Shown: positions 29,772 through 38,930 of the stretch, piece by piece
Layout: every line of letters begins with the position of its first letter
Position numbering within the stretch: the stretch's first letter is position 1
Source: Massilia sp. WG5
Lineage (GTDB): Bacteria > Pseudomonadota > Gammaproteobacteria > Burkholderiales > Burkholderiaceae_D
Length of the DNA stretch: 64,000 bases
Assembly: GCF_001412595.2 (NCBI RefSeq)
Contig: NZ_CP012640.2
Span: 3,410,001-3,474,000 of the forward strand
Direction: 5' to 3'
The notes under the pieces: generated by a model
Databases searched by the model: none
Seen by the model: only the letters and a program-made list of their open reading frames with translations
What the model was told of the DNA's origin: nothing
Position numbers and translations under genes: made by a program

Positions 29772-30755
29772 ATGAATCGAAAAATCGCCTATACCATCGC
29801 GCTGCTGGCGGCCCTGGCCGCGCCCTTCGTCGGCTACCCGGTGTTCCTGATGAAGCTGCTGTGCTTCGGCCTGTTCGCCTGCGCCTTCAACCTCCTGATC
29901 GGCTACACCGGCCTGCTGTCCTTCGGCCACGCCGCCTTCTTCGGCGGCGCCGGCTATGTGGCCGGCTACGCCCTGACGACGCTGGGTCTGCCGTTCGAGG
30001 CCGGCATCGTGCTGGGCGTGCTGGCCGCCGCCGCCATCGGCCTCGTGATGGGCCTGCTGGCGATTCGCCGCCAGGGCATCTATTTCTCGATGATCACCCT
30101 GGCGCTGGCCCAGATGGTGTATTTCGCGGCGCTGCGCGCACCCTTCACGCACGGCGAAGACGGCCTCCAGGGCATTCCGCGCGGCAAGCTGCTGGGCCTG
30201 CTCGACCTCGGCAACGACCTGACGATGTACTACGTCGTGCTGGCGATCTGCGTGCTCGGCTTCGCGCTGATCATGCGCATCGTCCATTCGCCCTTCGGCC
30301 AGGTGCTGAAAGCGGTCAAGGAGAACGAGCCGCGCGCCATCTCGCTGGGCTACGACGTCGACAGGATCAAGCTGCTGGCCTTCGTGCTGTCGAGCGCCCT
30401 GGCGGGCCTGGCAGGGGCCACCAAGGCCGTGGTGCTGGGCTTCGAGACCCTGACCGACGTGCACTGGACCATGTCCGGCCTGGTCATCCTGATGACCCTG
30501 GTGGGCGGCATGGGCACGCTGGCCGGCCCGATCCTGGGCGCCTTCCTGGTGGTCGCCCTGGAAAACAAGCTCGGCGACGTAGGGAACTTCCTCGCCGAAG
30601 CGACGCATGTAGAATGGTTCTCGTCCCTGGGCGAATCGGTGGGCATCGTCACCGGTCTGATCTTTGTTGCCTGCGTGCTGCTGTTCCGGCGCGGCATCGT
30701 CGGCGAGATCATGGCGGCGGTCGAGGCCAGCAAGCGGGGGAACAAGCCGGCTTAA
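29772..30755 (+). CDS. livM: Branched-chain-type ABC transporter permease, LivM type
   Basis: The 327-aa permease has multiple membrane segments and the LivM signatures YTGLLSFGHAAFFGGAGYVA and IRRQGIYFSMITLALAQMVY. The coupling region with the ATPases probably includes VKENEPRAISLGYDVDRIKL. It completes the importer. The hydrolase gene follows after 18 bases. Confidence 0.95.
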   Translation: MNRKIAYTIALLAALAAPFVGYPVFLMKLLCFGLFACAFNLLIGYTGLLSFGHAAFFGGAGYVAGYALTTLGLPFEAGIVLGVLAAAAIGLVMGLLAIRRQGIYFSMITLALAQMVYFAALRAPFTHGEDGLQGIPRGKLLGLLDLGNDLTMYYVVLAICVLGFALIMRIVHSPFGQVLKAVKENEPRAISLGYDVDRIKLLAFVLSSALAGLAGATKAVVLGFETLTDVHWTMSGLVILMTLVGGMGTLAGPILGAFLVVALENKLGDVGNFLAEATHVEWFSSLGESVGIVTGLIFVACVLLFRRGIVGEIMAAVEASKRGNKPA

Positions 30756-30773
30756 ACTTCGGGAGGTGACGCC

Positions 30774-31613
30774 GTGATCGACGAATCCCTGATGGTGGAT
30801 GTGAACGGCATCCACATGCATGCCACCACGACCGGGCAGGGGCCGGTGATCCTCCTGCTGCACGGTTTTCCCGACACCCACCTCGTGTGGCGCAAGCAGG
30901 TGCCGGTGCTGGCCGGCGCCGGCTTCCGCGTCATTGCCCCCGACCTGCGCGGCTACGGCCGCACCGATGCGCCACCCCATGTGCTCGACTACACGCTGGA
31001 CAAGGTCCGCGCTGACGTGCTGGGCCTGCTGGACGCCTTCAAAATCGACAAGGTGCACCTGGTCGGCCACGACTGGGGCGGCGTGATCGGCTGGCAGCTG
31101 GCGTCCATGGTGCCTCAGCGCATCGAACGTTTCGTCACCCTGTCGACCGGCCATCCGAAGGCGATCGCCCATGCCGGCATCCTGCAGCACATGCGCATGG
31201 CCTATATCCCGATGTTCTGCATGCCGGGTATTGCCGAGGGTATGCTGCGGGCGGCCGACTGGTTCGCGCTGCGCCAGTTCACCAGCGAGCCGGGCCAGGC
31301 GGAAATCTGGAAGCGCGACCTGGCGCGGCCAGGGCGCCTGAGCGCCGCCCTGAACTACTACCGCGCCAACCTCAAGCTGGCGCTGCCGCAATCCTATGCG
31401 CCCGTCAAAGTGCCGGTGATGGGCATCTGGAGCGACCGCGACCCGGCCCTCGGCGAAAAGCAGATGCGCGATTCCGCCCATTACGTCGACGGTGAATTCC
31501 GCTTCGAACGCATCCACGACGCCGACCACTGGCTGCAGCTGACCGCGCACGAGAAAGTGAATGCGCTGCTGCTGGATTTTTTGGCAGCGAAGAGGCCGCA
31601 GAGCACGTTCTGA
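30774..31613 (+). CDS. Alpha/beta fold hydrolase, epoxide-hydrolase-like
   Basis: The 279-aa protein has HGFPDTHLVWR (oxyanion region) and VGHDWGGVIG with Asp100 as nucleophile, typical of epoxide hydrolases and haloalkane dehalogenases. The C-terminal IHDADHWLQL supplies the His. The start is GTG at 30774 with GGGAGG upstream. It is likely cotranscribed with livM, so it may process the imported compound. An ester or epoxide substrate is inferred, not shown. Confidence 0.88.
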   Translation: MIDESLMVDVNGIHMHATTTGQGPVILLLHGFPDTHLVWRKQVPVLAGAGFRVIAPDLRGYGRTDAPPHVLDYTLDKVRADVLGLLDAFKIDKVHLVGHDWGGVIGWQLASMVPQRIERFVTLSTGHPKAIAHAGILQHMRMAYIPMFCMPGIAEGMLRAADWFALRQFTSEPGQAEIWKRDLARPGRLSAALNYYRANLKLALPQSYAPVKVPVMGIWSDRDPALGEKQMRDSAHYVDGEFRFERIHDADHWLQLTAHEKVNALLLDFLAAKRPQSTF

Positions 31614-31617
31614 ACGT

Positions 31618-32784
31618 CTAGAGCGCCGCCGCGTAGATCGCCCGCGCATCTTCCCGCGTCAGCTCGCGCGGATTGTTCCCCAGCAGCCTGGTCTGCAGCA
31701 TCGCTTCGTCGGCCAGCCGGTCCAGGTCGTGCTCGCCGATGCCGACCTGCTGCAAGGTCGTCTCGACGCCGGTGATCTTGGCGATCTGCTGCATCGCAAC
31801 AATCAAGGCCTGGGCCCGCACTTCCTCGCTGCCGCTGGCGTGCGGCACCACGATGCCGGCCAGTTCCGCATAGTGGCTGCTGGCCGCTGGCAAATTAAAA
31901 CGCAGCACATGCGGCAGCACGAGCGAGTTGGACAGGCCGTGCGCCACGTGGAAGACGCCGCCGATCGGGTAGGCGAGGGCGTGTACGGCGGCCACCGGCG
32001 CATTCGAGAAGGCCTGGCCGGCCAGGCAGGCGCCCAGCAGCATGGCTTGGCGGGCGTCCAGGTCGCGGCCGTTCTCGCAGGCTTTCACGATGTTTGCGGA
32101 CAGCAGGGACAGCGCCTGGCGCGCCAGCATGTCGGACAGCGGGTTCTTCTTGTGGCGGCTGGTATAGGCTTCGATCGCATGCACCATCGCGTCGATGCCG
32201 GTCGCGGCGGTGACGACCGGCGGCAGGCCGAGGGTCAGCTTAGCGTCCAGCAAGGCGATGTCGGCATACAGCTGGGGCGCGACGACGCCCATCTTGGTGG
32301 TCTCGCCGGTGGTGACGATGGCGATGTTGGTGACTTCCGAGCCGGTGCCGGCGGTGGTCGGCACCTGCACCAGCGGCAGGCGCTTGCCGCTCACCTTGCC
32401 GATGCCGTACATATCGGCCAGCGGCTGCGCGCTGCCGGCCAGCACGGCGACCAGCTTGGCGACGTCCATCGAACTGCCGCCGCCCAGCCCGATCACGAGT
32501 TCCGTTCCCTGCTGGCGGGCGAACTCGGCCGCGGCCTGGACCACGGCTTCCGGCGGGTCGGCCATCACGTCCGAATAGATGGCGACCTGCATGCCCTGGC
32601 GTTCAAGGCTGAGGCGTGGCGGCTCGACCAGGCCGGTGCGCAGGAAGCCGGGATCGGTCACCACCAGCACCCGCCGCACGCCGGGGAAGCGCTCGGCGAC
32701 GAGCTGTCCGAGCCGCAGCGATGCGCCCGGTTCGGACACGATGCTGGAAACCGTGGTGAAACTGAAAGCGGGAATGATGCTCAT
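31618..32784 (-). CDS. Iron-containing alcohol dehydrogenase
   Basis: The 388-aa group III alcohol dehydrogenase has the NAD-binding GLGGGSSMDVAKL and PTTAGTGSEVTNIAIVT, and the C-terminal metal-binding AVHALAYPIGGVFHVAHGLS that supplies His ligands. The start at 32784 (MSIIPAFSF) follows GGAGA. It converges on the hydrolase gene with only four bases between stops. Together with the GMC enzyme it suggests alcohol/aldehyde chemistry in this module, which is an inference. Confidence 0.93.
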   Translation of the reverse strand: MSIIPAFSFTTVSSIVSEPGASLRLGQLVAERFPGVRRVLVVTDPGFLRTGLVEPPRLSLERQGMQVAIYSDVMADPPEAVVQAAAEFARQQGTELVIGLGGGSSMDVAKLVAVLAGSAQPLADMYGIGKVSGKRLPLVQVPTTAGTGSEVTNIAIVTTGETTKMGVVAPQLYADIALLDAKLTLGLPPVVTAATGIDAMVHAIEAYTSRHKKNPLSDMLARQALSLLSANIVKACENGRDLDARQAMLLGACLAGQAFSNAPVAAVHALAYPIGGVFHVAHGLSNSLVLPHVLRFNLPAASSHYAELAGIVVPHASGSEEVRAQALIVAMQQIAKITGVETTLQQVGIGEHDLDRLADEAMLQTRLLGNNPRELTREDARAIYAAAL

Positions 32785-32887
32785 CGTCGTCTCCGTTTTG
32801 ATTTTGTGTTTTCTCAAGCTTACACCAGCTCGACACGCCCGTTACCGTACAATGGCGCCTTCCTTCCGCCCCGTATGTTGTGGTCCC

Positions 32888-33658
32888 ATGCTTGATTTCC
32901 TCGTCCTGGCCTGCGCGGCCTTTCTTGCCGGTCTGGTCGATGCTGTGGTGGGAGGGGGAGGGCTGATCCAGATCCCGGCGATCTTCGCCGTGTTCCCGAA
33001 GGAAGTGCCGGCGACCCTGCTGGGGACCAACAAATTGGCGTCGATGTGCGGCACCTCGGTGGCGGCGGTGAAATATGCGCGCCGGGTGCAGGTGGCGTGG
33101 AGCACAGCCGCCCCGGCCGCCATCGCCGCCTTCGCCCTTGCCTTCGTCGGCGCCTGGACCGTGACCCGCGTGCCGGGCGATTTCGTACGCAGCCTGCTGC
33201 CGTTGATCCTGTTGGCGGTTGCGGTCTACACCTTCAAGAAAAAGGATTTCGGGTCGGTGCACGCCCCGGTCCACAGCGGCATGACGGAGCGCCTGCTGGC
33301 GACCGGCATCGGCGCCGCCATCGGCTTCTATGACGGCTTCTTCGGTCCGGGCACCGGCAGCTTCCTGATCTTCATGTTCGTACGCTTCTTCGGCTTTGAT
33401 TTCCTGGGCGCCTCGGCGGCGGCGAAGATCGTCAACGTGGCCTGCAATGTGTCGGCCCTGCTGTGGTTCGGCTACAGCGGCCACCTGATCTGGAAGCTGG
33501 CTGCGCTGATGGCGGTATGCCAGGTCGGCGGCTCGCTGATCGGCACCAGGCTGGCGCTGAAGCACGGCAGCGGCTTCGTGCGCAAATTGTTCCTGGTCGT
33601 GGTGTCCTTGCTGATTGTAAAGACGGCCTACGATTCGTTCACAAAGGTGGGCTGGTGA
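32888..33658 (+). CDS. TSUP family (TauE/SafE) membrane permease
   Basis: The 256-aa inner-membrane protein has about eight hydrophobic segments and the family signature DAVVGGGGLIQIPAIFAVFP near the N-terminus, repeated in degenerate form in the second half (DGFFGPGTGSFLIF). TSUP members move sulfite, sulfonates or other organic anions across the inner membrane. The ligand is unknown. It lies upstream of the parS-containing gap. Confidence 0.92.
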   Translation: MLDFLVLACAAFLAGLVDAVVGGGGLIQIPAIFAVFPKEVPATLLGTNKLASMCGTSVAAVKYARRVQVAWSTAAPAAIAAFALAFVGAWTVTRVPGDFVRSLLPLILLAVAVYTFKKKDFGSVHAPVHSGMTERLLATGIGAAIGFYDGFFGPGTGSFLIFMFVRFFGFDFLGASAAAKIVNVACNVSALLWFGYSGHLIWKLAALMAVCQVGGSLIGTRLALKHGSGFVRKLFLVVVSLLIVKTAYDSFTKVGW

Positions 33659-33673
33659 TGTGGGGGCTGGTAG

Positions 33674-33689
33674 TGTTTCACGTGAAACA
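33674..33689. promoter_or_regulatory. parS: parS centromere site 1
   Basis: TGTTTCACGTGAAACA is a perfect 16-base match to the consensus chromosomal parS palindrome bound by ParB. It lies 15 bases past the TSUP gene, in the gap before mnmG, and 3.7 kb from parB. Confidence 0.95.
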
Positions 33690-33802
33690 TTGGGGCAGTG
33701 CGTCGTCCTGCTGAACCTCGTTACCGTGGTCGGACGCGGAACGAGTCCGCTCGCCTCATCGCCTTGAGCAACTCGAGCGGACCACCAAGCACAGCCAAAC
33801 TT

Positions 33803-33818
33803 GGTTTCACGTGAAACA
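33803..33818. promoter_or_regulatory. parS: parS centromere site 2
   Basis: GGTTTCACGTGAAACA differs from the parS consensus only in the first base and keeps the full 14-base palindrome. Its start is 129 bases from that of site 1, and it lies about 90 bases before the mnmG start. Confidence 0.9.
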
Positions 33819-33906
33819 ATTTCTGTCGTTTTCCGCCATCAACTGAAGCCGCACAGAAAAAAGAATCTATAATCCCAGCTTAACTCTCCTCGCAGCACAC
33901 TCCATC

Positions 33907-35841
33907 ATGCTATTTCCGACAGAATTCGACGTGATCGTCGTTGGCGGCGGCCATGCCGGCACCGAAGCGGCTCTCGCGTCCGCGCGCATGGGGCAAAAGA
34001 CCCTATTGCTTACTCACAACATCGAAACCCTCGGTGCGATGTCCTGCAATCCCTCGATCGGCGGCATCGGCAAGGGCCACCTGGTCAAGGAAGTCGACGC
34101 CATGGGCGGCGCGATGGCGATCGCCACCGACGAGGCCGGTATTCAGTTCCGCATCCTGAACTCGTCCAAGGGTCCGGCCGTGCGCGCTACCCGCGCCCAG
34201 GCTGACCGCGTCCTGTACAAGGCGGCGATCCGCTCGCGCCTGGAAAACCAGCCGAACCTGTGGCTGTTCCAGCAGTCGGTCGACGACCTGATGGTCGAAG
34301 GCGACCGCGTGGTTGGCGCCGTGACCCAGATCGGCCTGCAGTTCCGCGCCCGCGCCGTGGTGCTCACGGCGGGTACTTTCCTCGACGGGAAGATCCATGT
34401 CGGCCTGCAGAACTACACCGCCGGTCGTGCCGGCGATCCGGCCGCGGTGTCCCTGTCCGCGCGCCTGAAGGAACTGAAGCTGCCGCAAGGCCGCCTGAAA
34501 ACGGGCACGCCGCCGCGCATCGATGGCCGCAGCATCGACTTTTCCGCCATGAGCGAACAGCCGGGCGACCTCGATCCGGTCCCGGTGTTTTCGTATATGG
34601 GCAACGTCGCCATGCACCCGAAACAGGTGCCGTGCTGGGTCACGCACACGAATGCCCAGACCCACGACATCATCCGCAGCGGCCTGGACCGCAGCCCGAT
34701 GTACACCGGCGTGATCGAAGGCGTCGGCCCGCGCTACTGCCCGTCGATCGAAGACAAGATCCACCGCTTCGCATCAAAAGAGTCGCACCAGATCTTCCTC
34801 GAGCCCGAAGGCTTGACCACCAACGAGTTCTACCCGAACGGGATCTCGACCAGCCTGCCTTTCGACGTGCAGCTGGCCCTGGTGCGTTCGATGCGCGGCC
34901 TGGAAAACGCCTTCATCCTGCGCCCCGGCTATGCGATCGAATACGATTACTTCGACCCGCGCGGCCTCAAATCCTCGCTGGAGACCAAGGCCATCAATGG
35001 CCTGTTCTTCGCCGGCCAGATCAACGGCACCACCGGCTACGAAGAAGCGGCCGCGCAGGGCATGCTCGCGGGTATCAACGCCGCGCTGCAGACCCAGGGC
35101 CGCGACGCCTGGACCCCGGGCCGCTCGGAAGCCTACCTCGGCGTGCTGGTCGACGACCTCACGACCCAGGGCGTGGCCGAGCCTTACCGCATGTTCACCA
35201 GCCGCGCCGAATACCGCCTGTCGCTGCGCGAAGACAATGCCGACATGCGCCTGACGGAAATCGGCCGCAAGCTGGGCGTGGTCGGCGATGCGCAGTGGGA
35301 AGCCTTCGAGCGCAAGCGTGAATCGGTGGCCCGCGAACTGGAGCGCCTGCGCTCGACCTGGGTCAACCCGCGCATCCTGGCCGCCGCCGAATCCGAGCGC
35401 GTGATCGGCCAGGCCATCGAACGCGAGTACAACCTGGCCGACCTGCTGCGCCGTCCGGGCGTCGAGTACGACAGGCTGGTCACGATGCAGGGCGTCGATG
35501 GCCAGCAACTGGCCGGCCCCGGCGTCGACGATCCGGCGGTGAAGGAACAGGTCGAGATCCAGCTGAAGTATTCGGGCTATATCGACCGCCAGGCCCGCGA
35601 AGTGGAGCGCCACGACCACTATGAAAACCTGAAACTGCCGGAAAACCTGAATTACCTGGAGATCGCGGCGCTGTCGATCGAGGTCAGGCAAAAACTCGAC
35701 AAGCAACGCCCGGAAACCCTGGGCCAGGCCTCGCGCATTTCCGGCGTGACCCCGGCGGCAATTTCCCTGCTGCTGGTGCACCTGAAAAAGCGCGGCGCCA
35801 AGGGCTTTAGCAATGCACCGGCGGAGGAAACGGCCGAATGA
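33907..35841 (+). CDS. mnmG: tRNA uridine-5-carboxymethylaminomethyl(34) synthesis protein MnmG
   Basis: MnmG (GidA) with MnmE modifies the wobble uridine of several tRNAs, using FAD, NADH and methylene-tetrahydrofolate. The 644-aa product has the FAD-binding [19 protein letters not shown] near residue 12 and the conserved [11 protein letters not shown] and [13 protein letters not shown] motifs, with the C-terminal MnmE-interacting helices. It overlaps rsmG by four bases (ATGA). mnmG-rsmG-parA-parB is a classic origin-proximal order. Confidence 0.98.
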   Translation: MLFPTEFDVIVVGGGHAGTEAALASARMGQKTLLLTHNIETLGAMSCNPSIGGIGKGHLVKEVDAMGGAMAIATDEAGIQFRILNSSKGPAVRATRAQADRVLYKAAIRSRLENQPNLWLFQQSVDDLMVEGDRVVGAVTQIGLQFRARAVVLTAGTFLDGKIHVGLQNYTAGRAGDPAAVSLSARLKELKLPQGRLKTGTPPRIDGRSIDFSAMSEQPGDLDPVPVFSYMGNVAMHPKQVPCWVTHTNAQTHDIIRSGLDRSPMYTGVIEGVGPRYCPSIEDKIHRFASKESHQIFLEPEGLTTNEFYPNGISTSLPFDVQLALVRSMRGLENAFILRPGYAIEYDYFDPRGLKSSLETKAINGLFFAGQINGTTGYEEAAAQGMLAGINAALQTQGRDAWTPGRSEAYLGVLVDDLTTQGVAEPYRMFTSRAEYRLSLREDNADMRLTEIGRKLGVVGDAQWEAFERKRESVARELERLRSTWVNPRILAAAESERVIGQAIEREYNLADLLRRPGVEYDRLVTMQGVDGQQLAGPGVDDPAVKEQVEIQLKYSGYIDRQAREVERHDHYENLKLPENLNYLEIAALSIEVRQKLDKQRPETLGQASRISGVTPAAISLLLVHLKKRGAKGFSNAPAEETAE

Positions 35842-36497
35842 AGAATTTCGACCGCAACACCCTGTCCCAGGTACTGCGTGAGGGCATCGCCGAGATGCAG
35901 CTCGATGTCAGCCCGGCCCAGCAGGAAAAGCTGATGGATTACCTGGCCCTGATGTTCAAGTGGAATTCCGTCTACAACCTGACCTCGCTGCGCGACCCGA
36001 TGCAGATGGTGACCCACCACCTGCTCGATTCGCTGGCCGCGGTACCCGCCTTCGCCAGCGCAAAGAACGTGCTGGACGTCGGCTCGGGCGGCGGTTTGCC
36101 GGGCATCGTGCTGGCCATCGTGCGCCCGGACATGAAGGTGTCGATGATCGACACCGTGCACAAGAAAACCGCCTTCCTGACCCAGGTGAAGGCGGAACTG
36201 CAGCTGGCCAACGTCACCATCTACACCATGCGGGTCGAGCAACTGCAGGTGAGCGACAAATTCGACGTCATCACCTCGCGCGCCTTTGCCGACCTCTCCG
36301 ATTTCGTCAACTGGTCTTCGCACCTGCTGGCGGAGCAGGGCCGGTACATCGCCCTGAAAGGGGTGGCGCCGGCGGAAGAGCAGCAGAGGCTGCCGGCCGC
36401 ATGGCGGGTGACCAAAGTGGAGCCCCTGCAGGTGCCCAGGCTAGGCGCGGAGCGCCACCTGGTGCACATCGAGAAAATTCGCGAAGCAAGCAGCTAA
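35838..36497 (+). CDS. rsmG: 16S rRNA (guanine(527)-N(7))-methyltransferase RsmG
   Basis: RsmG (GidB) makes m7G527 in 16S rRNA; loss gives low-level streptomycin resistance in other bacteria. The 219-aa product has YNLTSLRDP, the SAM-binding [16 protein letters not shown] and VDTVHKK-like [11 protein letters not shown], then [12 protein letters not shown]. It is translationally coupled to mnmG and followed by an AT-rich gap before parA. Confidence 0.97.
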   Translation: MKNFDRNTLSQVLREGIAEMQLDVSPAQQEKLMDYLALMFKWNSVYNLTSLRDPMQMVTHHLLDSLAAVPAFASAKNVLDVGSGGGLPGIVLAIVRPDMKVSMIDTVHKKTAFLTQVKAELQLANVTIYTMRVEQLQVSDKFDVITSRAFADLSDFVNWSSHLLAEQGRYIALKGVAPAEEQQRLPAAWRVTKVEPLQVPRLGAERHLVHIEKIREASS

Positions 36498-36501
36498 ACG
36501 A

Positions 36502-36565
36502 TATAAACCGTTTATACCGTATTACCAAATAAATCGTATAAATCGTTTTAATGGTATTAACGGTA
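36502..36565. promoter_or_regulatory. AT-rich repeat block before parA, possible operator
   Basis: The direct repeats TATAAACCGTTT (36502-36513) and TATAAATCGTTT (36537-36548) are 35 bases apart. The imperfect inverted pair TACCGTATTACCA (36515-36527) and TGGTATTAACGGTA (36552-36565) surrounds the second. Composition contrasts sharply with the flanking GC-rich genes. A ParA or ParB autoregulatory site or promoter is plausible but not shown. Confidence 0.45.
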
Positions 36566-36584
36566 TGGCTTTTTGAAGGCATAC

Positions 36585-37355
36585 ATGGCGAAAATTTTTT
36601 GCGTAGCAAACCAGAAGGGCGGCGTCGGCAAGACCACCACCAGCGTCAACCTGTCCGCGGGGCTGGCCAAGCTGAACCAGCGCGTGCTGCTGGTCGACCT
36701 CGACCCGCAGGGCAACGCCACCATGGGCGCAGGCATCAACAAGGCCGGGCTGGCGTCCTCGATCTACCAGGTGCTGCTCGGCGAGGCCGATGTCGCTTCC
36801 GCGCGCCTGCGCAGCGAAGCAGGGCGCTTCGACGTGCTGCCGGCCAACCGCGAGCTGGCCGGCGCCGAAGTCGAGATGGTCGAGCTGGACAACCGCGAAC
36901 GCCGCCTGAAGGACGCCCTCGCCAAGGTCGATGCCGATTACGACTTCATCCTGATCGACTGCCCGCCGGCCCTGTCGATGCTGACCCTGAACGGCCTGGT
37001 GTGCGCGCACGGCGTGATCATCCCGATGCAGTGCGAGTACTACGCGCTGGAAGGGCTGTCGGACCTGGTCAACACGATCAAGAAAGTGCACGCGAACCTG
37101 AACCACGACCTGCGCATCATCGGCCTGCTGCGGGTGATGTTCGATCCGCGCATGACCCTGTCGCAGCAGGTCTCGGCGCAGCTCGAGCAGCATTTCGGCG
37201 ACAAGGTCTTCAAGACCATCATCCCGCGCAACGTGCGCCTGGCCGAAGCGCCGTCCTACGGCATTCCCGGGGTGGTGTTCGATCCTTCGTCGAAAGGCGC
37301 GCAGGCATATATCGCTTTCGGCGCCGAGATGGTCGAACGCATCAAGACCATGTAA
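36585..37355 (+). CDS. parA: Chromosome partitioning ATPase ParA
   Basis: ParA is a deviant Walker-type ATPase that binds DNA non-specifically and drives segregation of parS-ParB complexes. The 256-aa product starts MAKIFCVANQKGGVGKTTTS with the deviant P-loop KGGVGKT, has the Walker A' VDLDPQGNAT and Walker B-like FILIDCPPALS. The ATG at 36585 is preceded by GAAGG; an upstream in-frame start at 36573 (TTG) is unlikely. It lacks an N-terminal HTH, so it is the short chromosomal (Soj-like) type. Confidence 0.97.
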   Translation: MAKIFCVANQKGGVGKTTTSVNLSAGLAKLNQRVLLVDLDPQGNATMGAGINKAGLASSIYQVLLGEADVASARLRSEAGRFDVLPANRELAGAEVEMVELDNRERRLKDALAKVDADYDFILIDCPPALSMLTLNGLVCAHGVIIPMQCEYYALEGLSDLVNTIKKVHANLNHDLRIIGLLRVMFDPRMTLSQQVSAQLEQHFGDKVFKTIIPRNVRLAEAPSYGIPGVVFDPSSKGAQAYIAFGAEMVERIKTM

Positions 37356-37384
37356 TCAACATAAAACAACGACAGTCCAACACC

Positions 37385-38266
37385 ATGGCAACCAAAAAAC
37401 TGAAGGGACTCGGCCGCGGCCTCGACGCCCTGCTCGGCGGCGACGCCCACGACACCCCGGCCGCGCCCGCCGGCAGCCCGTCCACCTTGTCGGTGACCCG
37501 CATCCAGGCCGGCAAGTACCAGCCGCGCACCCGCATGGACGACGGTTCGCTGTCCGAGCTGGCCGCATCGATCAAGAGCCAGGGCATCATGCAGCCGGTG
37601 CTGGTCCGTCCGATCAGCCCGGCGGGCGAGGTCGCTTACGAGATCATCGCCGGCGAACGCCGTTTCCGCGCGGCCCAGCTGGCCGGCCTGGAAGAGATCC
37701 CGGTGCTGGTGCGCGAGGTCGACGACCAGAACGCGGCCGCGATGGCCCTGATCGAGAACATCCAGCGCGAAGACCTGAATCCGCTGGAAGAGGCGCAGGG
37801 CATCGCGCGCCTGATCTCGGAATTCGACTTCACCCACGAGCAGGCGGCGAATGCGGTCGGGCGCTCGCGCAGCGCGGTCTCGAACCTGCTGCGCCTGGTG
37901 AACCTGGCCCAGCCGGTGCAGACCATGCTGATGGCAGGGGATATCGACATGGGGCATGCGCGTGCGCTGCTGGCGGTCGATGCCGCCAACCAGATTGCGC
38001 TGGCCAACCACGTGATCGCGAAACGCCTGTCGGTGCGCGAGACCGAGAAGCTGGTCGCCCGCACCCTGGAAGAGCAGAACGCCCCGGCCGCCACCGCGCG
38101 CCAGAAGGAAAAGTCAGGCGACATCGTGCGCCTCGAGGAAGAGCTGTCCGACCGGCTCGCCACCCCGGTGGTGTTCAAGATGGGCAACAAGGGCAAGGGT
38201 CAGATGATCATCGACTTCGCCGACTTGGACGTGCTCGAAAGTGTACTGGCGCGCCTGCGCGGCTGA
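37385..38266 (+). CDS. parB: Chromosome partitioning protein ParB
   Basis: ParB binds parS and spreads as a CTP-dependent clamp. The 293-aa product starts with the ParA-stimulating KKLKGLGRGLDALLGG, has the CTP-binding GERRFRAAQLAGL and ENIQREDLNPLEEAQGIARL motifs, an HTH (SRSAVSNLLRLVNL, about residues 160-173) and a C-terminal dimerisation region. It lies 29 bases after parA. The cognate parS sites are at 33674 and 33803. Confidence 0.97.
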   Translation: MATKKLKGLGRGLDALLGGDAHDTPAAPAGSPSTLSVTRIQAGKYQPRTRMDDGSLSELAASIKSQGIMQPVLVRPISPAGEVAYEIIAGERRFRAAQLAGLEEIPVLVREVDDQNAAAMALIENIQREDLNPLEEAQGIARLISEFDFTHEQAANAVGRSRSAVSNLLRLVNLAQPVQTMLMAGDIDMGHARALLAVDAANQIALANHVIAKRLSVRETEKLVARTLEEQNAPAATARQKEKSGDIVRLEEELSDRLATPVVFKMGNKGKGQMIIDFADLDVLESVLARLRG

Positions 38267-38287
38267 CCTCCCTGTAAATTTCTTACA

Positions 38288-38315
38288 CTGTGGGTAAGTG
38301 GCAACTTACCCACAG
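38288..38315. other. Perfect 12-bp hairpin after parB containing DnaA-like motifs
   Basis: CTGTGGGTAAGT (38288-38299) and ACTTACCCACAG (38304-38315) form a perfect stem with a four-base loop. No T tract follows, so it is not a canonical intrinsic terminator. Each arm contains TTACCCACA, one base from the DnaA box. It separates parB from the atp operon. Confidence 0.6.
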
Positions 38316-38486
38316 ACAACCTGCGCTTTCCCTCTTACAGAGCGACGTCGGACGCCTTTCGCCCCCTTCGCGCATTCACTGCGGTTACAGGAAAAACGCG
38401 TGCTTTCGTAGGAAATTTAACAATTTTGGGACAAAATTCTTTGTCGTTTTTACATCGACTTAAGCTTAATTTAAGACCAGAAGAGT

Positions 38487-38516
38487 TTGACGACGGCGTT
38501 CATAAGCCCTTATAAT
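38487..38516 (+). promoter_or_regulatory. Sigma70 promoter of the atp operon
   Basis: TTGACG (-35, 38487-38492) and TATAAT (-10, perfect, 38511-38516) are separated by 18 bases. This is the best promoter in the 320-base gap between parB and atpI, leaving a leader of about 60 bases. Confidence 0.8.
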
Positions 38517-38585
38517 CCCGCTGATTCATGTAATTACCATACCGTAACTCGGTTCCACCACGGCTGGCGCGAAAGAAAAATAACA

Positions 38586-38930
38586 ATGTTGCGCCTGGTC
38601 TCCCTGCAAATGCTAGTAACAGTCGTGGCCGGCATGATTGCCGGACTGCTGGGGGGATGGTCTGCGATGTTTTCGGCGGTATTGGGCGGGTTATGTTGTG
38701 TTGTTCCGAACGGTGTCATGGCCGTGCGCCTGTTCGCCAGCGCGCAAAAGCCGGGCGGCGCGAACCCTGCCACATTTTTCATCTGGGAATTCGTAAAGAT
38801 TGCTTTAACGCTGGCGCTGCTGTACATAACGGCGCGGCTTTACCACGATCTGAACTGGTTCGCCCTGCTGGGCGGGTTCATCGTGGCGCTAAAAAGTTAC
38901 ATCATCTTAATATTTAGGCAGAAACAATGA
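38586..38930 (+). CDS. atpI: ATP synthase subunit I
   Basis: AtpI is a small membrane protein that helps assemble the c-ring. From the ATG at 38586 ([20 protein letters not shown]) it is 114 aa with four hydrophobic segments. The frame extends upstream through the promoter to a TTG, which is not a real start. The stop overlaps the atpB start by four bases. Confidence 0.9.
   Translation: MLRLVSLQMLVTVVAGMIAGLLGGWSAMFSAVLGGLCCVVPNGVMAVRLFASAQKPGGANPATFFIWEFVKIALTLALLYITARLYHDLNWFALLGGFIVALKSYIILIFRQKQ

Noticed and set aside
38288..38315. Intrinsic terminator of parB
   Set aside because: The stem is perfect but no T tract follows on either strand, so I list it as a hairpin of unknown role.
38487..38585. 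Extended N-terminus of AtpI from a TTG start
   Set aside because: The extension is encoded by the promoter itself (-35 and -10 boxes) and has no family similarity; the ATG at 38586 gives the normal AtpI length.
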